This document shows, in pieces, positions 8,930 to 17,109 of a stretch of DNA of 64,000 nucleotides. A program made the position numbers and the translations under genes. This stretch comes from Phycisphaerae bacterium (GTDB lineage Bacteria > Planctomycetota > Phycisphaerae > UBA1845): assembly GCA_029260075.1 (NCBI GenBank), contig JAJDDY010000067.1, positions 124,001 to 188,000 of the forward strand, in the 5' to 3' direction. Each line of letters begins with the position of its first letter. Positions within the stretch are counted from its first letter, which is position 1. The notes beneath the pieces are model-generated. The model did not search any database. It worked only from the letters and a program-made list of their open reading frames with translations, and was not told the origin of the DNA.

Positions 8930-9721
8930 ATGACAACGCGTGCGCTGTTTGCAAGGTTGAGTATGCTGACGATAGGCGTCGGCCTGTTGGGACTCTCCGC
9001 AGGTTGCCCGGAGGTTGACATGGGTGGCGGTGTTTCTGAGCCGCCGCAAGCGTTTACCGACGCGAGCGCCACGCGAGGCGGTGCGCTGTACGACAAGTTC
9101 TGGGAAGCGGCGGGGCTGAACGAGCCCACGACTGACCACCCGCTGTGGGCAACACGCCCAGACACAGACTCCAACACGCGCGTCGGCTCCGACACCTGGC
9201 GTTGCAAGGAATGCCACGGTTGGGATTACAAGGGTGTCAGTGGTGCCTACAGTTCCGGAAGCCATCGAACCGGTATCGCCGGCATCTTCAATACCACGAT
9301 CTCCGCACAGGATGCGTTCGACCTCATCAAGACCGACCACGCATACGGCGACGCCGGGCTTAGTGACGACGACATCTGGGACTTGACCAAGTTCGTTCTC
9401 GACGGGCAGATCGACACGGATGATATTATCGATGGGGCGGGCTTCAACGGCTCGGCGGGCGCAGGCGAAGCGGTGTACGCCTCGGCGTGCATGGCCTGTC
9501 ACGGCGCTGACGGTCTGATGATTCCTCCGGGAGCTGATGAAGATCATGACGAGTTCGTCGGGCTGCTCGCCAACGATAATCCCGCGGAGTATCAGCACAA
9601 AATCCGGTTCGGCCAACCTGGGTCAATCATGCCCCCACAAGCCGAATTGCTCACGAACGAACAGGTCGCCGACTTAGGCGCGTTCTCCCAGACGCTCCCG
9701 GAAGCACCCGCGGCTCCGTGA
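8930..9721 (+). CDS. Diheme cytochrome c lipoprotein
   Basis: A 263-residue exported protein. The signal ends in a lipobox LSAGC (Cys26), so it is probably membrane-anchored outside the cytoplasm. Two heme c attachment motifs are present: CKECH (Cys92, Cys95, His96) and CMACH (Cys187, Cys190, His191). A Met in SIMPPQAELL near the end is a likely distal ligand of the second heme. The role should be electron transfer; the partner is unknown and there is no oxidoreductase next door. The start is the ATG at 8930, with GGGAG eight bases upstream; a TTG start 15 bases earlier is less likely. The second domain is an ordinary class I cytochrome c; the first is less conserved. Confidence 0.88.
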   Translation: MTTRALFARLSMLTIGVGLLGLSAGCPEVDMGGGVSEPPQAFTDASATRGGALYDKFWEAAGLNEPTTDHPLWATRPDTDSNTRVGSDTWRCKECHGWDYKGVSGAYSSGSHRTGIAGIFNTTISAQDAFDLIKTDHAYGDAGLSDDDIWDLTKFVLDGQIDTDDIIDGAGFNGSAGAGEAVYASACMACHGADGLMIPPGADEDHDEFVGLLANDNPAEYQHKIRFGQPGSIMPPQAELLTNEQVADLGAFSQTLPEAPAAP

Positions 9722-9961
9722 TCGTCCACGCGCTGAACCGGTAACCGACCGGCTTCTCCGAGACGTATGCATTGAGCCGAGTTGGGGCGCGTCGCACGGC
9801 AACGCCCGACTCGGTCGCCTCGGTTCCCCATCGTTCGTCAATGGCGAAGGGTGGGGGATCGAGCGTCCGTTTGGGCGAAAGGCGGCGTTGGTTCGTTCCC
9901 GAAGCGCGTTCCGTTTGCGCGTCGCAGGCGCGTTCGTTAAATGTGTGCGAAGAGCTTCTTA

Positions 9962-10035
9962 CCGAGCCGCGCCCGTGAGGAAATGATCCGGGCTCGTACG
10001 TGAAAACCGCTTCCTCACGGGCGCGGCTCGGTTCG
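9962..10035. repeat. Family B repeat with perfect 20-bp arms
   Basis: CCGAGCCGCGCCCGTGAGGA at 9962-9981 is exactly the reverse complement of 10012-10031, with a 30-base spacer. It is the cleanest member of family B in the window and lies in the 350-base gap after the cytochrome gene. The rest of that gap (9722-9961) shows nothing I can name. Confidence 0.9.
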
Positions 10036-10072
10036 TCGTTAGTTCTCTAATACATCTTCTCAAACGCGTGCG

Positions 10073-10687
10073 TTAGTGTTTGAACTCCGCCCGCTTTCCG
10101 TCCTCAAGAAAGTTCTTCAGTTTTCGATAGAGTCCTTCGTTGGCTGGGATGAAGAATTTCAAGAGGTTTTCATAGGCCGGTGTGTTGCGGTAGCCGACGC
10201 CGTTGGACGTAATGTGCGTTCTGTTCGCTGCGACAGGCTCGAAGACCACGACGTTCATCAAGTTTCCCGCGTCCTCTTTCATGACTTCAGGCCAGTTCGC
10301 CGCCAACTCCGCGCGAAGCGTCAACACACGCTGGGGAACGTAGTTGAGGATGTGCAGGACGTTCGTGCCGGGGTCGCCGATGCGGGCGCCTGGAGTGTAG
10401 TGCGTGCGAATCGTGCCGCCGGCGCGCAGGTCGATCTTCGCCACGGGCGACGCCCAGCCTGTCTACCCTTCATCCGTAACGTACGCGTTCCAAACCTTGG
10501 CGACCGATGCGTCGATCCAGACCTCCTGGATCAACACCTTTTCGTTTGCGGTTGTCGTGATGACGCGACTGGAAATGGATTCCTTTTTGGTGTGATCCGC
10601 GGATGCGGTCGCGGCATCGCCGACCGCAAGCACATAGCCGGCTAGAGATACTGACGCAACGAAGAATACGAAACGTATCGAGTGCAT
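10073..10687 (-). pseudogene. Secreted SRPBCC/AHSA1-like protein, interrupted by in-frame TAG
   Basis: The two halves are in one frame, separated by a single TAG (10463-10465 on the + strand). The upstream half has a signal peptide (start ATG 10687, MHSIRFVFFVASVSLAGYVL) and the start of the fold (VWIDASVAKVWNAYVTDEG). The downstream half continues with ASPVAKIDLRAGGTIRTHY, GYRNTPAYENLLKFF and the C-terminal helix. In relatives of the AHSA1/START-like group the interrupted spot reads EG-W/Q-x-x-W, so a TGG or CAG to TAG change would explain it. Function in this family is ligand binding or unknown. A nonsense pseudogene is the simplest reading; stop readthrough or a sequence error are alternatives. 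Confidence 0.7.
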
Positions 10688-10764
10688 GCGCGGTCCGGAT
10701 GGCGCATGACGGTCTGAACAGTGGGGTGGAACGCAAGGCATGTCGGCAAGAGTGAGGCCGACCC

Positions 10765-11187
10765 ATGAGAACTCGCGCGAGGACATTGCGGAGTGCACTT
10801 TGGGCACCGCTGATCATCGTGGCCGTCGTCAGTACCGGCTGCCGCGGTGTTACGGTTCTGCTCGGCGGCGGTCAGCCCTACGACGGTTACTACCACGATG
10901 ACTTCTACTACGATTACGGCGACTACTCATACTACGACTCGTACTGGTACTACTACGACTACTCGTACGATTACGACGATTACTACTTCGTCGATTACAT
11001 CGACGGCTGGTACGACGGCTGCTACGACTGCAAATCGGGCGACGTTGACACGACGTCGCCGGAGGAACCGGCGAACTGGGATGTTGAACGGGGCCCGTGG
11101 GAGAGATTCGTCAGGGCGCGGGTGGATTTCTTGCAGGCAACGGGCGCACGAGGTACGTCCAAGCCGCGGTTGCTGGCTGACCCATGA
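10765..11187 (+). CDS. Tyr/Asp-rich small lipoprotein
   Basis: A 140-residue protein with a lipoprotein signal (lipobox VSTGC, Cys26). After a GGGQPYDGYY start, about 50 residues consist almost entirely of Tyr and Asp with a few Ser and Trp (YDYSYDYDDYYFVDYIDGWY), then CYDC and an ordinary charged tail. I do not recognise a family. The tract has negative charge plus aromatic rings, compatible with metal or surface interaction, but that is speculation. A GTGAGG about seven bases upstream supports the ATG at 10765. It is divergent from the broken SRPBCC gene with 77 bases between. Codons for Tyr and Asp (TAC, GAC, GAT) dominate, which gives the DNA a repetitive look. Confidence 0.65.
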   Translation: MRTRARTLRSALWAPLIIVAVVSTGCRGVTVLLGGGQPYDGYYHDDFYYDYGDYSYYDSYWYYYDYSYDYDDYYFVDYIDGWYDGCYDCKSGDVDTTSPEEPANWDVERGPWERFVRARVDFLQATGARGTSKPRLLADP

Positions 11188-11396
11188 CGCGTAAGAACAT
11201 CCCGGCACGGACGACCGGATGGCACGCGGTATGCTGGCTGTCCCTGAGAAGACGAAACCGATGCACCTTGGCTCCTACGGTGAGAAGAGCCGTTTGGACT
11301 GGAGCAGGCGACTCCTGTTTGACCCGCTTCGGTTGTGTCGCGCTGTGGTGGATGTAGCGGTAATAGTGAATAACTTTTCAGCAAGGAGTAAGGACT

Positions 11397-12095
11397 ATGC
11401 TCGGACGGATTCGGAACCTATCGTTAACAACGGCCGCCATGTTGTTGATCGCCGGCTGTATGAACGGAGTCGTTGCTCCCGGTGGCGGGGAGTCGACAGG
11501 GGTGGCTGGCGTGGCCGCCAAGGCCCTCAATGTCGCCGCGCAAGTCGGTGGCGCGGACGGATTCGGCGGTTCGCTGATGGACGGTTACATCGATCACATG
11601 CCCGGTCAGATGGGGTTTCTCGGCGCTGACGACCTTGCGCCCGAAGCGACAAACATGATGGTCCTGGTGCGCAACGAATCGGTCGAGGACGGGACGTTCC
11701 GTCTGTCCTACTTCGCGAGCCATATGGGTCTTGAAGAGCAGATGCTGGTCGTCGCGGTCGGCGCTGGCGAAGAAGTAACGGTCGAAATTCCCTGCTCCGA
11801 GATCGTAGGCATGGGGCCGCTCGACGGGCCTGGAGAGCCAGGTTGCCACCTGGAGGACGGTGAAGCCGTGGACAACACGATGGTCGTACCCGGCTTCCTG
11901 GGACAGGACTTCATGTGCGACGGTACGTACGAGTGCGTGCTAACTCGAGATGTAGACGATCTTGACGGTGACGGTAACACCGAAGAGCTGATCATCGTAA
12001 GCGATGCGATGGAGTTCCACATGATGAACGGCGGCCCGACGGGGCATGGGCATGGCACCGGTTCGGGCATGATGGGCTCGCACATGGGAATGTAA
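11397..12095 (+). CDS. Met/His-rich-tailed lipoprotein
   Basis: A 232-residue lipoprotein (lipobox LIAGC, Cys21) with a strong AAGGAG at 11383-11388 ahead of the ATG. The middle (about 85-130) reads as a beta-rich segment, VLVRNESVEDGTFRLSY...EVTVEIPCSEIVGMG, like other lipoproteins with a modest immunoglobulin-type fold. A calcium-site-like DVDDLDGDGNTEEL occurs near 190-203. The last 25 residues are Gly, His and Met (GHGHGTGSGMMGSHMGM), the kind of tail that binds Cu or Ni. No family recognised; metal binding is inference. The His-tailed lipoprotein follows 61 bases downstream with its own AAGGAG, so they may be co-transcribed. Confidence 0.7.
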   Translation: MLGRIRNLSLTTAAMLLIAGCMNGVVAPGGGESTGVAGVAAKALNVAAQVGGADGFGGSLMDGYIDHMPGQMGFLGADDLAPEATNMMVLVRNESVEDGTFRLSYFASHMGLEEQMLVVAVGAGEEVTVEIPCSEIVGMGPLDGPGEPGCHLEDGEAVDNTMVVPGFLGQDFMCDGTYECVLTRDVDDLDGDGNTEELIIVSDAMEFHMMNGGPTGHGHGTGSGMMGSHMGM

Positions 12096-12156
12096 ACGCC
12101 CGACGGATTCGGGTGCTGATTGGCCCTCGAATGGGTTATTAGTAAGGAGTTCGTTC

Positions 12157-12348
12157 ATGATTCGAGCACTACTACGGTACGGGATCGTTGTGGCCGTACC
12201 GCTGCTAACGCTGATTCTCGCCGTGGGCTGCCAGAGTTCCGGTCGCCACGGACGAGTTGACGCCTGCTCTGGTTGCGGCCGCAGCCATCAAAGCACTGAT
12301 GTCGGACACAGCCAGGCCGATGACGGCCACGACCACGCGCATCCTTGA
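12157..12348 (+). CDS. Small His-tailed lipoprotein
   Basis: A 63-residue peptide with a full lipoprotein signal (lipobox AVGC, Cys25) and a short mature part containing CSGCG and ending DDGHDHAHP. An AAGGAG at 12144-12149 is well placed. It follows the Met/His-tailed lipoprotein; both end in metal-ligand-rich tails, which suggests a shared metal-related role, though nothing in the sequence proves it. No family recognised. Confidence 0.6.
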   Translation: MIRALLRYGIVVAVPLLTLILAVGCQSSGRHGRVDACSGCGRSHQSTDVGHSQADDGHDHAHP

Positions 12349-12589
12349 CACGGTACTGACCTGGACGATAACCCTCAAGCAAGAAGACAACTTCAACCGC
12401 CCCAGCAAGCGGCGGTCGATCGGGAACGCGGGGGACGTAGTTCATTGGGGGAGAGCGGCATCGGTTGCTGATCGCGGGTGTCTACGCACGACCGTACCTT
12501 TTGATCAAGTAGTGCGCGAGGACCCCACTCAGATGGCGCAGGCGACCGTTCCTTCGCTCGCGAACAGTGTCGCTAGTCCGCCCGAACCG

Positions 12590-12928
12590 TTACCCCTCAA
12601 ACGCAGCCGCCTTGAACTTGTCGAGTTTTTCTTCTTCTTTCGCGGCGTCGTCGGCGCCGGCCATCGGCTCCTTCTGGGCGTCGATCACTGGCCAGTCGGG
12701 GGCGTACTTCGTGTTGAGTTCGACGTAGCTGCTCCACTTATCGGGAAGATCTTCCTCGGCGAAGATGGCCGTGGTGGGACACTCGGGCGGACACAGGCCG
12801 CAATCGATGCAGGTCTCCGGATCGATCACCAGGAAGTTTACACCCTCGTGAAAACAGTCCACCGGGCAGACGGCGACACAGTCGGTGTACTTGCAATTGA
12901 TGCACGGTTCAGCCACGAAATGCGACAT
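12590..12928 (-). CDS. fdxA: 7Fe ferredoxin (3Fe-4S/4Fe-4S)
   Basis: A 112-residue ferredoxin with the FdxA pattern: an N-terminal cluster motif [17 protein letters not shown] (Cys9, 12, 17, 21, 25) in which the CxxC second position usually does not bind, giving a 3Fe-4S cluster, and [12 protein letters not shown] (Cys40, 43, 46, 50) for a 4Fe-4S cluster. A C-terminal tail rich in Lys, Glu and Ala follows. A soluble, low-potential electron carrier. A GGGAG sits upstream of the ATG at 12928. It is convergent with the lipoproteins across about 240 bases of featureless sequence. Confidence 0.93.
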   Translation of the reverse strand: MSHFVAEPCINCKYTDCVAVCPVDCFHEGVNFLVIDPETCIDCGLCPPECPTTAIFAEEDLPDKWSSYVELNTKYAPDWPVIDAQKEPMAGADDAAKEEEKLDKFKAAAFEG

Positions 12929-13586
12929 TGGTTCAATCTCCCTTTCGTCAAGACCCTTACCGGTCTGACATGCAGGTCAACCGGTGGGCTCCGACACACT
13001 TCCGGCGGGACAACTACGCCGCGTCGGCGTCGCAGGCGCCAGCCCGCAGACTCCGATGCAGACCCGCACGCGCAGGCCCGCGGATCCCCGCATCAACACA
13101 TCACCGCGCTCACGCTCGTCGGAAACTCGATCCTACGAATGCGGTAAGAAAGCCCGACGCCACGCACGGTGTACTCAATCGCCCGTAGTGTGCCGCCGGA
13201 TGCCATCCGGTGCAAGTACATGAACCGCAAGCGCTCCGGGTTTTTCCGGCAATATGACCGGTTCACCGGCCGCGCTACTGTTCTGTCACGTCCTAGGCGA
13301 CGTGTTCGTCCGATCCGATCCGAGCCGCGACCGTGAGGGAGCGTTTTCGAGCTTCCACGATCGACTCTCAAACGTCCGCTTCCTTACGGTCGCGGCTCGG
13401 TTCACCCGTCATTCGATGTGTGAACAGAGCACTACGACTAACCCGAACTCGATCATGACGACCGCGCGCCACGCCGAGGTCCGAGCGTGTAACCAACGAA
13501 GCCAATCGATCGCGAGCGCCGCACATCGATCCGCACGGTGCGGACCTGCCTTGCCGTCCATCGCGGCCGGCGCTAAGGTGTCGGTG
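12929..13586. other. Gap with a family B foldback
   Basis: About 660 bases between fdxA and murJ. The frame of murJ stays open upstream to 13254, but that extension encodes repeat-derived peptide (PSRDREGAF...LTVAARF). The family B copy lies at 13320-13405. Nothing else recognised. Confidence 0.6.
13320..13405. repeat. Family B foldback repeat
   Basis: CCGAGCCGCGACCGTGAGGG on the left and CTTCCTTACGGTCGCGGCTC on the right, imperfect arms around a 40-base spacer. Confidence 0.85.
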
Positions 13587-15128
13587 ATGACCATCGCCCG
13601 CCGAGTCGTGACTTCCGCCGCCACGATCTCCGCGCTGACGTTCTGTTCGCGCATCTTGGGGCTGGTTCGTGAGTACGTGTTTGCTCAGTACTTCGGCACC
13701 AGCGGCGCGCTCTCCGCCTTCCGAATCGCGTTTATGCTACCCAATCTGGCTAGGAGATTATTCGGCGAGGGAGCCCTTTCGTCCGCAATGATTCCCGTGC
13801 TAACCCAAACACTCCGCGACCGAGGCGACGAGGCGTCACGGCGATTCGTCGGCTCACTCCTCACACTCTTGATGATGGGGTTGGCGGCGCTCGTTCTCGT
13901 GGCAGAAGGCGTTATCGCCATTTGGCGATATTTCCACGACGACCTGGCCATCGAACTGACGGCCATCCTGCTGCCGTACATGCTGCTGATTTGCACTGTG
14001 GCTGTCGCGGGCGGTGTGCTCAACGTTCGGCGACATTTCTTCACGCCGGCGGCGCTGCCCGTGATTCTCAACGTGAGCGTCATATTGGGCACGTTGTTCG
14101 GAGCACGCTGGTGGGGATTGACCGGTGTGCCTCTGCTGCATGTGGCCTGCGTCAGCGTTTTGGTTGGCGGGGTCATTCAGGTGGTTTCGACCGGTATGGC
14201 GCTGAAGTGGATCCGCTTCTTCCCGCGATTCGGCGGTCCGCTCGATCGAACGCGCGTTCGCGCCGTCGGCGTGTTGATGGCGCCGATGGTCTTGGGCCTG
14301 TCGGCTGTTCAGCTCAACGCCCTGGCTGACCATGTCATAGCCTATCTCTTCGTGGTCGAGGGGGGCGAAGCCGTCGGACCGGCGGTGCTTGGTTATGCCC
14401 AATGTTTGTATCAGCTCCCGCTCGGCGTGTTCGGGATCGCCATCGCCACAGCCATCTTTCCCGTGCTCTCACAGCGAGCGGCGGACGGCGATCGTTCGGG
14501 AACGGCTGCAGTCCTTGGTCGAGGGATTCGTCTCGCACTGTTCATCGCATTACCCGCGACCGTGGGGTTGATGTTCATCGCCAAGCCGCTGGTGGCTACG
14601 GTCTTTGAGCACGGAAAATTCGACGCCGCGACCACCGGTCGCGTGGCTGGCACGCTGACGTTTTATAGTATCGGGCTGGTTGCGTATTTCGTTCAGCACC
14701 TCTTGGTTCGAACGTTCTATGCGTTGCACGAAAGTCGAACGCCCGCCCGCATCGCCGCCACGATGGTCGTGGTCAACCTGACGATGAATCTCACGCTCGT
14801 CTTTCGGTTGGAGGAGCGTGGCCTTGCGCTGGCTACGTCGATCTGCGCTTTTGTGCAGGTGGTATGGTTGGGTATCGCGCTGCGGCGCAAGCTTCCGGAA
14901 ATGGCGTGGCGCAACATCGCATGGGGTGCGGCCAAGGTGTGTTTGGCTACGGCTGTCATGTGGTTGGCACTCACTCTGGTCAGCACGCCGTCGGTGGGGA
15001 TATCGATTGTCGAATGGCGGCCCATCACAGTGTTGGCGTTGTATGTTGTGGTCGGGGTTGTGTCGTATGCGGCTGCGGCGTGGGTGTTACGTATTGGTGA
15101 GATGAATTGGCTTCGCTCGCGAGGGTGA
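13587..15128 (+). CDS. murJ: Lipid II flippase MurJ
   Basis: Integral membrane flippase of the MVF/MOP superfamily that moves lipid II across the inner membrane for peptidoglycan synthesis. The 513-residue product has about 13-14 hydrophobic segments and family hallmarks: an N-terminal SRILGLVREYVFAQYFG, then FRIAFMLPNLARRLFGEGALSSAMIPV (the conserved region around the essential Arg and Glu), and an internal Q-L-P-L-GVFGIAIATAIFP. The frame is open 111 codons upstream, but that stretch is repeat-derived. An AAGGTG six bases before the ATG at 13587 and the family's N-terminus fix the start. Monocistronic as far as can be seen. Confidence 0.95.
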   Translation: MTIARRVVTSAATISALTFCSRILGLVREYVFAQYFGTSGALSAFRIAFMLPNLARRLFGEGALSSAMIPVLTQTLRDRGDEASRRFVGSLLTLLMMGLAALVLVAEGVIAIWRYFHDDLAIELTAILLPYMLLICTVAVAGGVLNVRRHFFTPAALPVILNVSVILGTLFGARWWGLTGVPLLHVACVSVLVGGVIQVVSTGMALKWIRFFPRFGGPLDRTRVRAVGVLMAPMVLGLSAVQLNALADHVIAYLFVVEGGEAVGPAVLGYAQCLYQLPLGVFGIAIATAIFPVLSQRAADGDRSGTAAVLGRGIRLALFIALPATVGLMFIAKPLVATVFEHGKFDAATTGRVAGTLTFYSIGLVAYFVQHLLVRTFYALHESRTPARIAATMVVVNLTMNLTLVFRLEERGLALATSICAFVQVVWLGIALRRKLPEMAWRNIAWGAAKVCLATAVMWLALTLVSTPSVGISIVEWRPITVLALYVVVGVVSYAAAAWVLRIGEMNWLRSRG

Positions 15129-15144
15129 CCACTGCAAACGATCG

Positions 15145-15174
15145 TGGGTGCGAGAAAGGATTCACGCACCAGCT
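15145..15174 (+). repeat. Family C repeat unit
   Basis: GGTGCGAGAAAGGATTCACG followed by CACCAGCT. The ends GGTGCG and CGCACC form a 6-bp inverted repeat around GAGAAAGGATTC. It lies directly after murJ. Confidence 0.85.
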
Positions 15175-15238
15175 GCGGCAGCAGTAACCGCGAACACACC
15201 GATAAGCTTCCGGTGCCGGAAAATTGGCACCATAGAGA

Positions 15239-16210
15239 TCAAGAAGAGGCGTTGTTCCGCGCGATGCGTGCGTTGCGTTGCAACATGTCGAGCTTGGCAC
15301 GTTTGATCGCGCTGCCGCGCAGGTGCAAACGGTAGTCTTCGATTGTCCAAGTAGACACGTCGTCAAGATCCAATCGCGGCGACGGGGGGCGAAGTTGGAA
15401 CCTTGGTTCGCGGGTCGTAGGTGCATGGCGATTGTGCGGACAGACTTCCTGACACACATCGCACCCAAACACCCAATCACTCATACGATCGGCGAGTTCG
15501 TCGGCGATGTGGCTTCGATGCTCGATGGTGAGGTAGCTGATACAACGAGAGGCGTCCATCTCGTAGGGCGCGGGGAACGCGCCGGTGGGGCAGGCGTCGA
15601 GGCAGGCGGTACACGTGCCGCAGTGGTCGACTTCGGGCGTGTCGGGTGCAAGGTCCAAGGTTGTCACCAGTCCGCCGAGAAAAAAGTAGCTGCCCAGTTT
15701 GCGGTCGAGCACCAGGGTGTTCTTACCGATCCACCCGAGCCCAGCCGCCGCAGCCACTTCTCGTTCGAGCAGCGGCGCGGTGTCGACGCATGCCTTCACC
15801 TCAAACGCCTCCGCCAGTTCTTCACGCATTCGATCCGCCATTTGGAAGAGCTTGGTTTTGACTACCTTGTGGTAGTCGTCGCCCCACGCATACATCGCAA
15901 CACGACCACGATTCGTCGGTTCATGCGGCGTCGATCGGCCAACTGTCTCAACTCCATCCTGCTTGTAGAGCAGCGTCACCATGATGATGCTCTTGGCGTT
16001 CTTAAGAAGCAGGGTCGGATCGGTGCGGGGCTCGAAGTATTTGTGCATATACTGCATTGTTCCTGCACGACCGCGGTCCAGCCATTCGCGCACGTAGTCG
16101 GATCGCCCGATCGGTGCGGCGCCCGCGATGCCGCAGGAGTCGAACCCGACGGATCGGGCAATCCGTTTGACGTATTGGCTCAACTCGGCGGGTGTGGGGG
16201 TGAGGGTCAC
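15239..16210 (-). CDS. queG: Epoxyqueuosine reductase
   Basis: QueG reduces epoxyqueuosine to queuosine in the wobble position of GUN-anticodon tRNAs, using cobalamin and two 4Fe-4S clusters. Seen here: an N-terminal SVGFDSCGIAGA region, the central LLEREVAAAAGLGWIGKNTL and GSYFFLGGLVTTLDL blocks, then two ferredoxin-type cluster motifs (CGTCTACLDACPTGAF and CDVCQEVCPHN). About 323 residues from a GTG at 16210, which matches where relatives begin. The frame is open to an ATG at 16372, but that extension has no family counterpart and I see no good ribosome site for either start. No other queuosine genes are in the window. Confidence 0.93.
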   Translation of the reverse strand: MTLTPTPAELSQYVKRIARSVGFDSCGIAGAAPIGRSDYVREWLDRGRAGTMQYMHKYFEPRTDPTLLLKNAKSIIMVTLLYKQDGVETVGRSTPHEPTNRGRVAMYAWGDDYHKVVKTKLFQMADRMREELAEAFEVKACVDTAPLLEREVAAAAGLGWIGKNTLVLDRKLGSYFFLGGLVTTLDLAPDTPEVDHCGTCTACLDACPTGAFPAPYEMDASRCISYLTIEHRSHIADELADRMSDWVFGCDVCQEVCPHNRHAPTTREPRFQLRPPSPRLDLDDVSTWTIEDYRLHLRGSAIKRAKLDMLQRNARIARNNASS

Positions 16211-16365
16211 CGACGCATGGTAGCTTGGGGATCCGTCGAAACAACTCCGGGCCAGGCGATTGACGCGCCTTTCCGCTACCGATAGGTTGCCGTGCTCGAC
16301 CCATGACCGGGTTGTGGGCTGGCCAATGCGGGCTCGGTCCCTGATAAGAGCGGAAAATCGCTCAT

Positions 16366-16413
16366 GGATCACCGGCTGGAAGCCGGTGCCACACTTGTTC
16401 GACAGCCTGTTGG
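16366..16413 (+). repeat. Family A repeat
   Basis: A full copy with the downstream tail (CACACTTGTTCGACAGCCTG) between divergent queG and the small gene at 16446. Confidence 0.85.
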
Positions 16414-16445
16414 GCGATTACGATCACTACCAAAGCGAGGGTGCA

Positions 16446-16901
16446 ATGTTCAACTACGACTGGTTTCATGGACCCGCCTATCAGCAGCAAAAAGATGTGG
16501 CTAGGTGGCATTGCGCGTTGGCCCATTTTCCGGATGTCGATCCCGAGAAAGCTCGCGAAAACGAAGAGGTCATGACCTTTCACGACGCGCTCGACGCCCG
16601 AACGTTGATTTACCTCCGTGACGGGTTCAGCTACGAAATCAAGAAGCTTCCGGAAGTGGACGCCCGATCGCACCTCGTTCTTGAATGCGTCCCGGTGGAC
16701 GAACAGTACAAGGTCGGCACCTTCATCGTCGCCCTCCCGTTCGAAGACATTGCCCGGGTCGAGGTGTTTGCGGTTCATCCGGACGAGAAGCCGGAAGACT
16801 TGCCCCAGATCACCGGATTCCGAAGTCAAGCGGACGCGCCCGACGGCGCCAAACCCGACGCGGCGCCGGGTAAGAAACTGCCGGGTGCACCGCGTCGATA
16901 G
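16446..16901 (+). CDS. Conserved-looking hypothetical protein
   Basis: A 151-residue soluble protein starting MFNYDWFHGPAYQQQKD at an ATG preceded by GAGGG. It has no signal peptide or membrane segment. The C-terminal 30 residues are Pro/Ala/Asp-rich and probably disordered. The body (about 55-130) alternates hydrophobic and charged residues in a beta-rich pattern. I do not recognise it. The open frame extends upstream through a family A repeat, and that part is not believable as protein. Confidence 0.55.
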   Translation: MFNYDWFHGPAYQQQKDVARWHCALAHFPDVDPEKARENEEVMTFHDALDARTLIYLRDGFSYEIKKLPEVDARSHLVLECVPVDEQYKVGTFIVALPFEDIARVEVFAVHPDEKPEDLPQITGFRSQADAPDGAKPDAAPGKKLPGAPRR

Positions 16902-17033
16902 GCGAAAATCCTTCACGAACAGCCACGCCACAGTTCATATTCACTGGGTCCGTTACGCGTTGAGTGGCGCGGCGAGACTCCGTGCGCCGGTGTGACGACG
17001 AGCTGCATACCCGTTACAAGGAGAAGAGCTAAT

Positions 17034-17066
17034 AGATCACCGGCTGGAAGCCGGTGCCACACTTTT
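17034..17066 (+). repeat. Family A repeat
   Basis: Copy in the 200-base gap before priA, reading AGATCACCGGCTGGAAGCCG then GTGCCACACTTTTC. Confidence 0.85.
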
Positions 17067-17109
17067 CATTAGATTGCTCGGTAACTCGATTGCGGGATAG
17101 GCCGACTAG

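Noticed and set aside
8908-8930. T9 run before the cytochrome gene as a terminator
   Set aside because: I see no stable stem directly before the T-run, and it lies within the ribosome-binding region of the cytochrome gene.
10847-11194. Thr-rich frame inside the Tyr/Asp-rich lipoprotein gene
   Set aside because: A frame-shifted reading of repetitive TAC/GAC codons (giving ACT/ACG Thr); has no signal or family.
12257-13147. 296-codon + strand frame spanning fdxA
   Set aside because: Overlaps certain ferredoxin gene on the other strand; no recognisable product.
13254-13586. N-terminal extension of murJ
   Set aside because: Translates repeat family B (PSRDREGAF, LTVAARF); MurJ proteins start at the MTIARRV-like segment with a ribosome site.
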